Shown here one piece after another: positions 1-12,500 of a DNA stretch of 64,000 bases. Source of the stretch: Cristatella mucedo (lineage: Eukaryota; Bryozoa; Phylactolaemata; Cristatellidae); the NCBI GenBank assembly GCA_009760855.2, contig WPIO01000021.1, positions 3,634,501-3,698,500 on the forward strand, given 5' to 3'. The first letter of the stretch is position 1. Each line of letters opens with the position of its first letter. The position numbers and the translations under genes were made by a program. Below the pieces are notes generated by a model, which saw nothing but the letters and a program-made list of their open reading frames with translations, was not told the DNA's origin and made no database searches.

Positions 1-649
1 AAGTAGTGATGCTGTCGATCCACTCCATTTCTCAGTATACTTTTTCACAGATCTAATGCAGGAAAAAATACAAAATAGATCTTTACGCATTAGATTTCTT
101 GTGGATTCGTGACGGATTGTTACAGACTATGGTATTGGCCCTGGCCATTCTCATCAGTTGATGTACATTGCCCTACAGCATACCAATAGCTTTAGTTTTT
201 TTGAATTCCTTTAGCACAGTGAAATGTTAAGTGCAAGGAAAGTTGAAGCTTGACACAGTTAATTTGTGGTCTGCTTTCAGCAGATAATACGAGTGAGGGA
301 AAAGTTTTTGTTCCTTGTTTTTCAGTAAATCATTAAATTCGTTAAATTAATATTAAAAGCACTGAGCACGAACTTTTCCCTCAACATTATATGTCGAATT
401 TTGGAATTGGCGCTGGTCATTCCATCGATTGCTGTGCATTGCCCGATAATGTGCTTACACAAATGGTTACATCATGTTGGTGCACGTTGAACATGGCCCA
501 CTGCAACCTGTATTCAAAATGCTTCGTTGGACATCCGATTTATGGGCATGAAGTGGCTGATTTTAATGGACTCCGTTATTAGCTCGAGCTCAGTGTATTG
601 CATTAAAATGCCCATGCACATTGTCGTGAAATTTCGTGTATTCGTATGT

Positions 650-1025
650 ATTTATGTATGTATCTCTTCTGTAACTCCACAAAGTCTTAAAGACCATGTG
701 GGTGTTACGCATGAGAGTTTTGCATAGCGCACTCACAGCCTAAGCGGCTTTCGGTATGCATTCGGTAGCCAACAGACTTCGTCTCACGCAACAAAGAGAA
801 AGTGGGAAGCATAGCAGAGTTAGGAGAGCAGTTGAGGTAGTGAGTAGCATGGAAGTAGCAGTTCAGGACCGCTGAAAAAGATGTGCTATAGTCGGCAGCA
901 GGAGAGTAGATGTCGTTGCGTAAGAATTGTGGAGGCGAGTTCCACAGTCTGGGACCTGCAGAGCTAAAGCTTCTGTCGCCAACGGTCTTTAAGCGGAGGA
1001 ATGGAACAGCTAAGATAACGACCCT
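650..1025 (-). mobile_element. LINE family B, 3'-terminal fragment
   Basis: Read on the minus strand, this copy matches two other copies in the window (9053-9513 and 18795-19262). It covers the end of the reverse-transcriptase ORF and the 3' UTR. The 3' end lies at the low-coordinate side, with the shared terminus TGGAGTTACAG just before it. The coding part is interrupted. The family resembles L2/CR1-type non-LTR retrotransposons and is a different lineage from the abundant family A elsewhere in the window. Confidence 0.7.
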
Positions 1026-1695
1026 AAGCTAACAGCTAGGCCAGTGAAGTACTTTTTGACGACTCCTTGTGTGCTGCTGATTCAGTGACCGTGCCAGTCG
1101 CCCGATTTTAACCCTACGGAACAACCATGGAGCGATATCGATAGGTGGCTGAGACAGGGTGTGCAGCCTACACCAGTAACCGACATTTGCATTACAATTC
1201 AGGCACTCTTGAATGTGCTACAGCAGAAGCAACACTGTAGAAGCTTTTGGCCTTCATGCCTGGTTATATAAGGGAGGTCATTAAAGATCATGTCGGGTCG
1301 TCATTCTAGATTGTGTCTATTCCTACAGTATTCGTGTTTTTCGGGCTGTCAGTGGTAGCGTAACCAGGGGGGTCCCCTCTACAGCCGGGTGGTGACCCAA
1401 GGCATCATAGAAGCCCTCTTATTACTCGAACGAATTTACAGCCTCTGCAGCTTGAGCCATACTGCAAAGATCTTGTAGACGCTTGAGTGTATGTGAGTGC
1501 GCACTTAACTCGGTGCGATTTAATGTGCTATCTAAATTGGGACTTCCTGCAACCCATCTCTTCTGGTGGATTTGCATTGGATATCGAGTGGATTGCGGTA
1601 CAGGTCTGGGCCTGGCAGTCGATTGCAGTGAATTGCACGAGAACGCCTGTACCCAGTATCGTGAAATTTTGGAGTTACCCCTAGGTCTTAATCCA
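1026..1695. other. No gene recognised
   Basis: This sequence has mixed composition and no supported coding region. The part after about 1550 contains one of the diverged repeat copies described for the window start. Confidence 0.4.
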
Positions 1696-1747
1696 GGAGG
1701 TACAGTGCTTGCTCTTCACGACCCAGGTCGTGGGTTCGAGTTCTGAA
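1696..1747 (+). mobile_element. Possible fragment of a tRNA-derived SINE
   Basis: The segment ends in GGTCGTGGGTTCGAGTTC, which resembles the B box of a tRNA-type RNA polymerase III promoter and the same region of the fuller SINE at 2095-2243. The A-box half is poorly preserved and no tail is visible. Confidence 0.3.
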
Positions 1748-2094
1748 GTTAGCAGTCCATTATTGACCACTTCATTATTGACCACTTCAAGCGGTGGTGA
1801 TAGCCGTTAAGGCTTTTCTGCGGCTATATAAACGAGGCTGTCAAATCAGCTAACCTTTTTTTTTTACTTTGGAATGCAGTCGAAAGTGGAGTTTCTTGCA
1901 TAGGATTTCTTGTTCTTGTGGATGGGTATATTGCGGTATTGGCCCACTTCAATCGATCGGGATGGATTGCATGAGAATGTTCGCCATATGGTGCGAAATT
2001 GTATGGGTACAATTGAAAGCAATGCACTGTAATCTAAATTAAAGCTTTTCGTAGCCGATTTCTGGTGAATTTATGGTGAAGTCGGGTGGATTGT

Positions 2095-2243
2095 GAGCTG
2101 GTTTGGTTCAGAGGTTAAGGTGCTCGCCCCGAACAAAGTCTCGCTGAGGTCGTGGGCTCGAGCCCCGAGGCATATGTGAAGCACCTGAATAGAGATTAAG
2201 TTCTCTTAGGGCGCTATACACATGAATTATATATATTTCGTTT
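2095..2243 (+). mobile_element. tRNA-derived SINE with LINE-like tail
   Basis: The head carries an A-box-like block (TGGTTCAGAGGTTAAGG, about 2104-2120) and a B-box-like block (GTCGTGGGCTCGAGCCCC, about 2149-2166), spaced as in a tRNA gene. The body ends with AGAGATTAAGTTCTCT followed by AGGGCGCT and ACACATGAATTATATAT. The AGAGATTAAGTTCTCT plus AGGGCGCT portion is the same as the 3' terminal segment of the family A LINEs in this window. A second copy with the same tail lies on the minus strand at 48858-48976, and a head-only copy is at 38893-38965. It is unlikely to be a functional tRNA gene. Confidence 0.75.
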
Positions 2244-2553
2244 TAGCGCGGCTCTTTGTAGCCTATTTGCACGAGAACCCGCCAGTGTAATGTCGTAAAA
2301 TTTTGTCGGAGCATTATTACGACGGTGTATTACAATGTTCGCTCGAAATTCCAGCGTTGCACCACCGATTTCTGGTCGATTTTCGCCGGACTAGAGTGGA
2401 TTGCAATATTTCGTCGCACCCTGAGCGCCGAGGACCGCCTTCGAGCGTTGGCTGTTGGCAGCCTCTTGTTGGCAGCATCGTTGAGCGTTGGCATCCTCTT
2501 GCAAAACAACTCGGCTGCCTATATCTACATCTCCCCTCTCTCCGTTCGTCTAG

Positions 2554-4452
2554 ACCGATCGCGTCTGCATCGATGCACTGGAGTGGTTGACGTTCGACCC
2601 CTCGCAGAGAGTGGAGGCCATCTCGAAGGCCAACTACATCATGCGCACATTCATCGGTACGAGGCTGCGAGGCGGCCGCCCTCGCCTGCGACAGCTGGCC
2701 CTCGTCGTGTGCCGCCGCCATGCTGTCCCCTCGGTCACCATGCTGTGCCTGCGTGCCGTTCCAGCCATGGGCAAGCTCGAGGCGGCGCACAAAGCGTTCA
2801 CGCGTGTGCCTGCCGATTTCGTGGAGCTCGTCGTTGCGCAGCAGGAAGAGCAGGTCGTGTCGTCAGCCACCACTTCGAATGCTGTGAAAGAGTACCTGTG
2901 CATCAGGGCTTACCTGGTAAGCCGGAGGCTCAGCATGCTGCCGCCAGGTGGCGCTGCCGAGTGCTCTCTTGCTGCTGCAGCTGTTCAGTCAGCCACACTT
3001 CTATGAACTCTCTGCTGCAAGCAGTGCCGTGCCGTTCCGCTGGCTTCCATCCGCCGGTAATTGGATGCCAGGAGACGTGGCCACAGTGGAATCCAGCTCT
3101 GGGGGGAGGGGGGGTGCTCGCTTGGGGAAGGGCAGAATCAACAAGTGGCGCCGTAGCTCATGGCGCACGCCACTACTGTCTTTTTTATGCGCACGTGCTC
3201 GCGTTTCTAGGATGCACAAGATGCCTTCAACGACTGGTTCCAGCATTTTCACAACAAGAAGCCGCAGCCGCCGCAGCCCGAGGTCGTGGCGGCCGGTTTG
3301 GCCGAGCGAGTGGCTCAAGAGCAGCGGGCGAAGCAGTACGACGGCGACGTGCAGCGCTGGACTGCTGCGTCCCAGCTACAGGCCACCGTGAGAGGGCGGC
3401 GGCTCTGCGCGGCGTCAGTGACCAAGCAGCGATTGGCATTCTTAGTTTTTGCTCCTCGGATCTTAGCTGCAGCCATCCCAACCTGTACCTAGCTGCTGTC
3501 AGCCGGGCAAGATGGTACCTGGAGTGCAAGACAGTGTCCCCAGCTTGTGCAGTTTGCTTTGGCGTTGTGTTTGCACGTAACAATTGCGGTTTCCTTACGG
3601 AAGGAGGCTTTTTGCTGTGTGTGGATTTGCTTGCCAAGTGTTACACACTCCACTTCACTTCACCGTTAGTTGCTTGCCCTGTTGCTCGGCCTCCTTCAAG
3701 TGGCAAGTTCACACAAAATGCTTCGCAGTGTCTGTGAGTTGCTTTCATTTTGATTCATCTGCTAAACGCCTGTCGTATCGTAGAGCGCGGTACATTCATT
3801 CTCTGTTGCTTTCCTGGTCGCCCGTATGCAGTTGTTGTGTATTGTAGGTCTTGACCTTTTGTTTCAGGCGACCATCGAGAAACTTTATAACGTGCTGCTA
3901 TTCCCCAACGGCGGCTGGATGGTGGACGTCAGCCCTAGTCGTGTGGCCGCTGACGATGACACCGGCGGCATAGCCGACGATGAGGATAGCAGCAGCCGTG
4001 CGGCTCAGCTGGTCGCGCTGCGTCGTCTCTGCCTGCCTGTGGTCAGCACCCTGCTGGTCACCGTGTTCACGGCGACGAGCCGACACAGTGAATGCCTGCG
4101 CCTAGCTGACCTGATCGCGTCCGAGCAGCATCGCCTCTACGAGGTAAGCTCCCAACTGTGCTCTATGGATGCGGTGTAAGTTCGGAATACTGCTGAAAGT
4201 TAGTGTGCCTGCTTGCATGCCCGTGAGAGCATGAGTGAGAAGGGAAGACCAGCTGACGGCCAGATGAGAATGCGCAGTGAAGGAGAGTGGGCAGCGGCTT
4301 TGTTGTAATTAGGTTTCGTCTTGTAGGCCTTCTCCAAGGATGACCTTCGTCGGCTTCTGCTGCGACTGCGCGATTCTTCACTGGCATTGCTTGATACCAA
4401 CACCGACCCTCTTGGTTACAGTCGTTCTGGCCGAGGTGTGGCGGTGGCTTAA
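2554..4452 (+). CDS. NUP107: Nuclear pore protein Nup107, C-terminal exons
   Basis: This is the C-terminal part of Nup107, a scaffold subunit of the Y-shaped (Nup107-160) nuclear pore complex. Five coding exons are visible: 2554-2656, 2765-2916, 3211-3387, 3868-4143 and 4327-4452, ending in TAA. All introns are GT..AG (for example G|GTACGA at 2657 and TTCTAG|GAT before 3211), and the frame stays open across every junction. Diagnostic motifs are WLTFDPSQR near the start, [43 protein letters not shown], and [18 protein letters not shown] before the C-terminal DPLGY. The acidic, Ser-rich insert after GGWMVDV (about 3925-4000) is variable in the family. The first 60-80% of the protein must lie upstream, before base 1 or in exons I could not find between 1 and 2553. 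The 3' UTR runs to roughly 4560. Confidence 0.97.
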
Positions 4453-4569
4453 GATATCAGCCCTACTTAAATAGTGGTCAGCATCGCCGAGAGACTGGGA
4501 AAGCTAGGTGCCTAGCATGTCGCCGGCACCTGCACTGCAATTTAGGATGAAGTAAATACATTGCTGTTG

Positions 4570-5160
4570 TGCCTGTCATCATTCTGACCTTTTAAGTTTA
4601 CACCGTTGTCCTCTGGTAAAACAGCAGAGCTACCTGCACCCGGCCGTCCACCGGCAGGCCCACACCCTCGCAGTTTCACTTTCTATCGTTAGTAGGAGGG
4701 TCATGCCTGCACGACGTGACTTAGCCAGCTAGTTCTGCCGTGCTTTGCGATTGGGACATTCTTAGTCGGTCTGCAAATGGGATGAGCTGTGCTCTAAGAT
4801 TATTTACTGTTGGTGCGTCTGCATTCTTACAAATTTGGCTCCGCAAACTTGCCAAATGCTGTCGATTCAAAGATATTGAGATCCCGGAGGAAAGCATTCG
4901 GAGATAAGGTCATTTCCTTTCTTTAAGCAGCCACATTTTGTTAACTAATGTAATCTAGATACTTGCCTCCGGAATTACGCTTGTTGCTGGGGCCCCGTAA
5001 AAACATTATAATCTGCTGGGATCGACAAACAAGGTTCCAATCCTATGTCCAGTCACTTCTTTCAAAAGTGCTTCGAGCACCGTTGGTAGAGGCATTCAGT
5101 GGATTTAGCTGCCACGATGTTTCTCCATGTAGCCACACCGTCACTATGAACCGGCCTGTG
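4570..5160. other. No gene recognised
   Basis: This is the intergenic stretch between the NUP107 3' UTR and the next LINE. It shows no splice-bounded coding sequence and no clear repeat structure. Confidence 0.4.
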
Positions 5161-5164
5161 AGGT

Positions 5165-6130
5165 ATGTAATAATAATAATAATAATAATATTGCACTTGA
5201 TAAAGCGCCCTCAGAGAACTTAATCTCTTTCTAGGCGCTTTACATTTGCTGCAAAGTGATACGCAATAGAATAGTAAGTAAAATCATGCTTGAAAAACAA
5301 ACAAAATGAATAACATGGTTAGGGGTTACATGCACTGGGTCAGCATGCAAATGTGGTTAGTGGCAGCATGAACAGTGTCAGCACGCATAAGCACACCAAG
5401 GACGAATCACAGGCACCCACTAAATGCTGTCCTAAATAGGTATGTTTTTAAGTTTCTTTTAAATGTGGTCAGGTCAGGGGATGTTCTGATGCAGGTCGGG
5501 AGGGAGTTCCAGGCTGTGGGAGCATACGAGCTAAATGCACGGTCTCCAAAGGATTTAAGGTTTGTACGAGGTATTTCTAGACTGTTGGATTCCGAAAAGC
5601 GAGTGGTACGATGCTTTGCCTGATGGGGTAGTATCTCTGAAAGATAGGCTGGAGCCATAGAATGAAGAGACCTAAAAGTGAGCGACAAAACCTTGAAGTC
5701 AATTCGTTGCTTGACTGGTAGTCAGTGCAGGTCGGCAAGAAGTGGTGAGATGTGGCAACTGCTAGGCTCACGACAGACAAGCCTAGCTGCAGAGTTTTGC
5801 ACCAGCTGCAATCGCCTGATCGCACATGCTGGTAGGCCAGTAAGCAGTGAGTTGCAGAAGTCGAGACGAGATGTCACGAATGCATGGACCAACTTGGACG
5901 TGGTATCCTTATCTAAACAAGCCCTAATTTTAGCAATGTTATGAAGCTGAAAATAGGCTGATTTGACTGTGGAGCTGATGTGGTCGTCTAACGAGAGGTC
6001 GCTTTGGAATATGACACCTAGATTTCGAGCTGATGCAACTGGAGATATGCTGGCAGAGCCAATTTTGAAAGTCAGCCTTTCCAATTTCTGAATAACACTA
6101 GGTTTGCCCATAACTAGTAAGTTGTACACA
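5165..6130 (-). mobile_element. LINE family A (L2/CR1-like), 3' fragment
   Basis: The minus strand encodes the end of a non-LTR reverse transcriptase in two broken frames. The first (about 6120-5722) has LVMGKPSVIQKLERL and RLDFCNSLLTGLPA. The second (5688-5407) has LADLHWLPVK-type sequence followed by LKSFGDRAFSSYAP and AWNSLPTC. The 3' end carries the conserved stem-loop and a (TTA)n tail, seen on the plus strand as (AAT)n from 5168. The element is 5'-truncated and inactive. It is the same family as the copies at 14614, 24375, 29460, 57246, 58107 and 62710. Confidence 0.93.
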
Positions 6131-6729
6131 ATAATGAGTTTATGAGTTCTCATTGTCTTAGTAAATTCCTCGAAAAAATTAACTGCCTCAGCTTGACCCT
6201 TTATAAGGATTTCAGTAAAAAAAAAAAATTATAAGATCAAGCTTGGCTTCTTAGCTAGTCGGGTAAAGGGCCGGTAGATCTTCGAATGAAAGCTATTTTG
6301 CCAGTTTTATCTGTAAGCACTGTGCAAATATGTGGTCTGGTGTGGTTATTGCCTGTTCGTTCTGCTTTTATTTATTTAGTGGGAAGCGACGATCGCACTT
6401 GTTAGTGTGAATGCCCTTGTTTTGGACTGCTTTAATTTTAGAGCAACTCACCTTTGTGCCCAAGCATTTCGGGGCTATTCGCCATGTCGTTGAGAGGATT
6501 GTATCATCATATGCTACCCAGATGCAATCCCGTTTTATTACTTCTGGAGTAAACATTGGAAGCTAATGCTTGGAGGCTCCCTCCTTAGGGCTAGCTTACT
6601 GCAAATCTAAGCTAAGCTGAAATTCTTTGAAAGTCTTATTATAAAATCAGACGCTCGTGTAATTGCCCCACAGCAGCTGATGAAACAATGTTATTCAGCA
6701 CATCTTTTCGGAAACCTACCCCTGAAGAA
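6131..6729. other. No gene recognised
   Basis: AT-rich sequence with an A12 run near 6219 and no supported coding region. The composite satellite begins just downstream. Confidence 0.4.
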
Positions 6730-9052
6730 GTGAGACTGAGAAATGTATAAAAATTTAAAAAGGGCTTCTTTGCCCCGTGCCTTCAGAAACAGGCTGCCAC
6801 CGATTCGAAAATGCTTATGTACTTAAATTTTTATTTAAGGAAACGATAAGAATAACGGTGGGAGTGAAAAAAAAGTTTTCAGAGGGCAGACAGAATGCCT
6901 TTTCGGACAGATTTCGATTGTACGCATGAAGCACACATAATAAAATATAATAAAATTGTAGGTCAAATATGCTTATAGATTGCTGGTAGATAAATATTAA
7001 ATAATGAATAAATTAGGAGTATCGTATAGTCGATTGCGCAAAATCCATATGTAAATTGCCTGTATATTGTAACTGGATTTTGAAAACATTAAAGGTAGAT
7101 CATGTGTGAATTATATATTGATTATGACAAGATTATATCCAGATTATGTGTCAATTATCTATAGATTATGAGTGGATTATACGTTCGAATGCTGATAGGA
7201 TTATAGAAGAATTATGAGATGACTAGGTAGAATATAACTAGGATACGTCTTACTTATGACTAGATTATTATAGATTTATAAATGGATTACAGGCAGAGTA
7301 TGATTGGATTGTTATTAGATTATGAGTACATTATTTTTGAATTATTATTGAATTATTATAAAATTATGAGCGGATTAATATTGATTTATGAGTGGATTGT
7401 TATTGAATTATGAGTAGATTATAGCTGGATTATAGGTATATTATATGCAGTTTACGAATACATTTTATGATCCTAGTACGATTATAAGTAAAATATACCA
7501 GCATATATGGGAGACAGGAAGGGTTAAGAAGAGAAATTGTTTAAGCTAAGGGACAGGTTAGCTGAAATAGCATCTTTAGCTGTATCTTACGTGATGCAAG
7601 CCAATGCATGAGACGAAGATGCCGGCAGCATATTGCAAGCATTTTGTGCTTCAAAACTACACATTCAAACAATTAGATTTGTCAGATGAACGGCTTTCGA
7701 CTGGTTGCTGAAGAGCTGGTGGTAAGAGAGCACACGGCAAGATCGAGAGAAAGTGTTGATTTGGTCGGTGAAAGCGGATGGAGCGACCTTTTGGTATTGA
7801 CAGACGATACTGGAGTCGATGCCATGCTTTACAGAAAGTCATTGAAAGTCAAACAGTGGCGATTCGACGCATGCAAAGTCGATCGTGCGAAAGGTACATG
7901 TAAATGTCGTTCCTAGATGTTATCAACTGATTATGGAAAGATCAAAAGTAGATTATGTGTGGATTATCGGTGAGTTATATGGGGAATATGAAAATTTTAT
8001 AACCAGATTATGAGTCAGTTATGTATGCATAATGAGTAAATATTAAGTTCGAATGATGATAAGATTATAGATGGATAATGAGATTATTATAGGTAGATTA
8101 TAACTATGTGGCATATGACTTATGATTAGACTATAATCAATTTATGAACCGATTATAGGCAGATTATGAGTGGCTTATTATATAATTATGAGTGGATTAT
8201 AGCTCAACTATAGGTAGATTATATGGAGTTTATGAATGGATTATATGTTATATATGGTTCATTTATAAGTAAATGATACAAGCAAACATGGGAGACGATA
8301 AGGGCGAGAAGGCGAAATCTTAAAGCTGAGAGACAGCTTAGAGGAAATAGCAAAACTTTAGGTGAGGCTTACGTGCAAGCCGATGCAGCTGACGCAGACG
8401 CCGGTGAATTATTGCTCACATTAGTTGCGTCGCAAGTGAATATTCAATTGATTAAATTTGACAGTGGAGTCCAATGGACGGCTTGCCTTTGGTTGCTGAA
8501 GAGCCGGTGGTAAGAGAGCGTACGGCAAGATCGAGTAAAACGGTTAAGTAGGTTGGTTGGTGGAAGCGGATGGAGCGACCGTTTGCTACCGACAGACGAT
8601 GCTGGAGTCAATGCGATGCTTCACCCGAAGGTCATTGAAAGTCGAACACGAGTGATGCGATGTGAGACCTACGCAGTGTAAGACAATGCGTGCAAGCTGC
8701 TTAGTGTTGCTCATGTTGCGGAATACCAACGGACGAGTCACGGAGTTCTAAAGGATGCAAATGCATCGTTCTTAATGCGGACGTGACAACTGGTGACTAC
8801 CGGTTTTGAGCCGTAATACTTCCACGCAGGAGCAGACATATGCTGGGCTTGGAAAAATATCGGCATCCCTTCATGCGTTCCAACTGAGGAGCTTATCGGC
8901 ATCTTTTAGGGTTCTGGCAAAAACTTACATCTTAATTTACAATAACCAAATGTGATATTCCTGTTGTTCGTGGATAGGGTTTTTTAACTTACACCGTATT
9001 GTTGAAAATCGCATCGAGGCGGATCGCTCGGGCATATGCAATTATGTAAAAT

Positions 9053-9513
9053 AAGTTAATGTATCTCCGTCTGTAACTCCACAAAGTCATAAAGACCGTG
9101 TGGGTGTTACGCAGGAGAGTTTTGCATATCGCACTCACAGCCTAAGTGGCTTTCGGTACGCATTCGGCAGCCAGCAGGCTTCGTCTCACGCAGCAAAGAG
9201 AAAGTGGAAAGCATAGCAGTCAGGAGAGCAGTTGAAGTAGTGAGCAGCATGGAAGTAGCAGCGTAGGACCGCTGAAAAGGATGAGCCATGATCGGCAGTA
9301 GGAGAGTAGCTGTCGTTGCGTAACAATTGTTGAAGCGAGTTCCACAGTCTGGGACCTGCAGAGCTAAAGCTTCTGTCGCCAACGGTCTTTAAGCGGATAA
9401 ATGGAACAGCTAATTTATTTTCCATACGGGACCTGAGGGCGCGAACAGGCTGAAACTGATGCAGCAGTTCAGCTAGGTACGAAGGAGTTAAGCCGGGCGG
9501 GCCTTGTGGGTCA
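9053..9513 (-). mobile_element. LINE family B, 3' fragment inserted in the satellite
   Basis: The minus strand encodes a reverse-transcriptase C-terminus with PSYLAELLHQFQPVRALRS and LKTVGDRSFSSAGPRLWNSL, followed by the family 3' UTR. It interrupts satellite block C: the left flank ends CATATGCAATTA and the right flank resumes AAATTACCCGGTG, so AATTA may be the target-site duplication. The copy is 5'-truncated and carries stops and frameshifts. Confidence 0.85.
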
Positions 9514-12500
9514 GCGTAAGAAATTACCCGGTGAGCCTGAGAAACGTATCGAAATTTGAAAAGGGCTTCTTTGCCCCGTGCCTTCAGAAACAGGCTGCCA
9601 CCGCTTCGAAAATGCATATGTACTTAAATGGTTATTCATGGAAACGATAAGAATAACGGTGGGTGTGAAAATAAGTTGTATGATAGCGGAATGCCTTTTC
9701 GGACAGATTTCGATTGTACGCATGAAGCGCACACATATGAACTATGATAAAATTCTGGGTCGAATATGCGTAGGTTGCAGGTAGATAAACAATAAATAAT
9801 GAATAAATTAAGAGTATCGTAAAGTCAATTTCGCAAAATCTATATAAAGTGCCTGTATATTATAAATGGATTTTCAAAACATTAAAGGTAGATTATGTGT
9901 GGATTATAGGTGAATTATCTATTTATTACGACAAGAATATGTCTAGATTATGCGTCAATTATCTATAGATTATGAGTGGATTATGCGTTTGAATGCTGAT
10001 AGGATTATAGAAGGATTATGAGATAATTATTGATAGAATATAACTAGGTTACGTCTTACTTATGGCTCGATTATTATAGATTTATAAACAGATTATAGGC
10101 AGATTACGATTTGATTATTATTGGATTATGCGTGGATCATTATTGAATTTTGAGTGAATTATTATTAAATTATGAGTGGATTTATATTGATTTATGCGTG
10201 GATTATTATTAAATTATGATGGATTATAGGTAGATTATAGGTTATGAATAGATTTTATGATTTATGGAACAACTATAAGTAGAATATACCAGCATATATG
10301 GGAGACGGGAGAGGTTAAGAAGAGAAATCGTTTAAGCTGAGAGACAGCTTAGCGGAAATAACGCATCCTTGGCTGTGGCTTACGTGATGCAAGCCAATGC
10401 ATGAGACGGAAAAGCCCTCAGGAAATTTCTAGCATTGTCTGCGACCAAACTAAGCTTTTAAACTATTAAATTGGTCCCTGGAGTCAGATGAACGACTTTC
10501 GACTGGTTGCTGAAGAGCGGGTGGTGAGAGAGCACACGGCAAGATGGAGTGAAAGGGTTGATTCGGTCGGTGCAAGCGGATGGAGCGACCTTTTGGTATT
10601 GATAGACGATACTGGAGTCGATGCCACGCTTTACAGAAGGTCATTGAAAGTCAAACAGTGGTGATTCGACGCATACAAAGTCGATCGTGCGAAAGGTACA
10701 CGTAAATTTCCTATATGTTATCAACTGATTATGGAAAGATCAAAAGTAGATGTGTGGATTATCGGTGAGTTATATGGGGAATATGAAAATTTTATAACCA
10801 GATTATGAGTCAATTACGTATAGATTATGAGTAAATTATAAGTTCGAATGATGATAAGATTTTAAATGGATTATGAGATGATTATAGGTAGATTATAACT
10901 AGATCCAATCAAACTAATGAGTAGATTCTAATCGATTCATTAGCAGATTATTGATCGACTATGAGTGGATTATTATTTTAGTATTTGCAGATTGTATCTC
11001 GATTATGGGTAGATGTATGTAGACTAGGAATAGATTGTATGTGAGTTACGGTGGAGTTAGAAGTAAATGAAACAAGCAAATATGGCAGACGGGATTGTTA
11101 AGAAGAGAATATCTTTAAGCTTTGGCACATCTTAGCGGAAATAACACATCTATGCTGAGACTTACGTGATGCAAACCGACGCCTGCGACGCAGAAACCGT
11201 TCAGAAATATCAACCATTTTGTCCGTCGATACTGAGCATTCAATCAATTAAATTTGTCTGGAGTCCGAGAAACCGCTTTCGGCTGGTGTTTGAAGAGCGG
11301 GTGGTGAGACAGCATAAGGAAAAATCAAGTGAAACTGCAAAGTAGGTGGGTGCGGGCGGATTAAAAGGCCTTTTTTATGGACAGACGATGCTGAAGTCGA
11401 TACGATGCTTGATAGAAGGTATGGAAAGTCAAACAGTTACGATGCAAAGTGAGAGCTACGCAAGGTAAGAAATGGCGTACACGCTGTTTACTTTTGCTCC
11501 TGTTGAGTTACACGAACTGAGTCGCGGTGTTTTAAATTATGCAAATGCAGTAATCTTAATGCCCGCACGTCAACCGTAACTTGCGCCTTTGAGCTGCAAT
11601 ACTTTAACGCTCGAGCATACATCTGCTCGGCTGAGAATAATATCGGCACAACTACTTGCATTCCAACTAAGGAGGTTATCGGCATCTTTTCAGATGGTGA
11701 CTACAAAATGACATCTGAATTCAGCTTACCCGGCTGTGAGATTTAGGTTGTTCATGGATAGAGTTTTCCAAGTTACACCGTATTGTGTATAGCGCACGCA
11801 AGCGGAACACTCGGGCACGCATAATTACCCTGTAGGTCTGAGAAATGCATCGAAATTTTACAACGGCTTCTTTGCTCCGTATCTTCAGAAGCGGGCTTCC
11901 AACTCTTCTAAAATGCTTAAGTAGTTGAATGGTTATTCAAGGAAACGGTAAGAATAAAGATCGGAGTGAAATTAAGTTTTCAGTGGGCTCAAGATTTTTC
12001 TGGACGGATTTCAACTGTACATATTCAGAGCATACCTATGAACTATGACTAAATTGTAGGTCGAATATGCATTAATGACACGTGGTTCATTATTAAATAA
12101 TAAATTCATTTAAAGTATCATATAGTCAATTATGCAAAAATCACATGTAAAATACCTTTATACTATTGATGGAATTCGAAAGATTTAAAGTAGATTACGT
12201 GTACATTATAGGTGAATTACATAGGGATTGTGAAAATATTATATCTAAATATTGAGCGAATGATATACAGATTAAAACTGGATTATGCTTTCAAATGATG
12301 AGTAGATTATAGTTAGGTTATGAATGGATTATTGATAGATTATAACTAGATCGTTTTCTGACTTATTAGTAGATTTACATCACATTATGAGAAGATTATG
12401 GGTGGATTATGAGTGGATTAATATTGAATTATCAGTAGATTATAGGTCGATTATATGTAGACTAGGAATAGATTATATATTAGTTATGGTATAAGTATAT

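Larger units (their letters stand above)
1..2430. repeat. Diverged interspersed repeat motif, several copies
   Basis: Related degenerate segments recur at about 125-240, 395-640, 1550-1680, 1880-2040 and 2250-2430. They share short blocks such as TTGGCCCTGGCCATTC, TTGCACGAGAA and GTGAAATTTTG, and a GTGGATTGC-like core. No convincing coding sequence was seen here. The stretch is either intron of the NUP107 gene, whose earlier exons are missing from the window, or old repeat-derived sequence. The family was not identified. Confidence 0.45.

Noticed and set aside
2095-2170. Functional tRNA gene
   Set aside because: Boxes A and B are present but the acceptor and anticodon stems do not close, and the sequence continues into a repeat tail shared with another copy.
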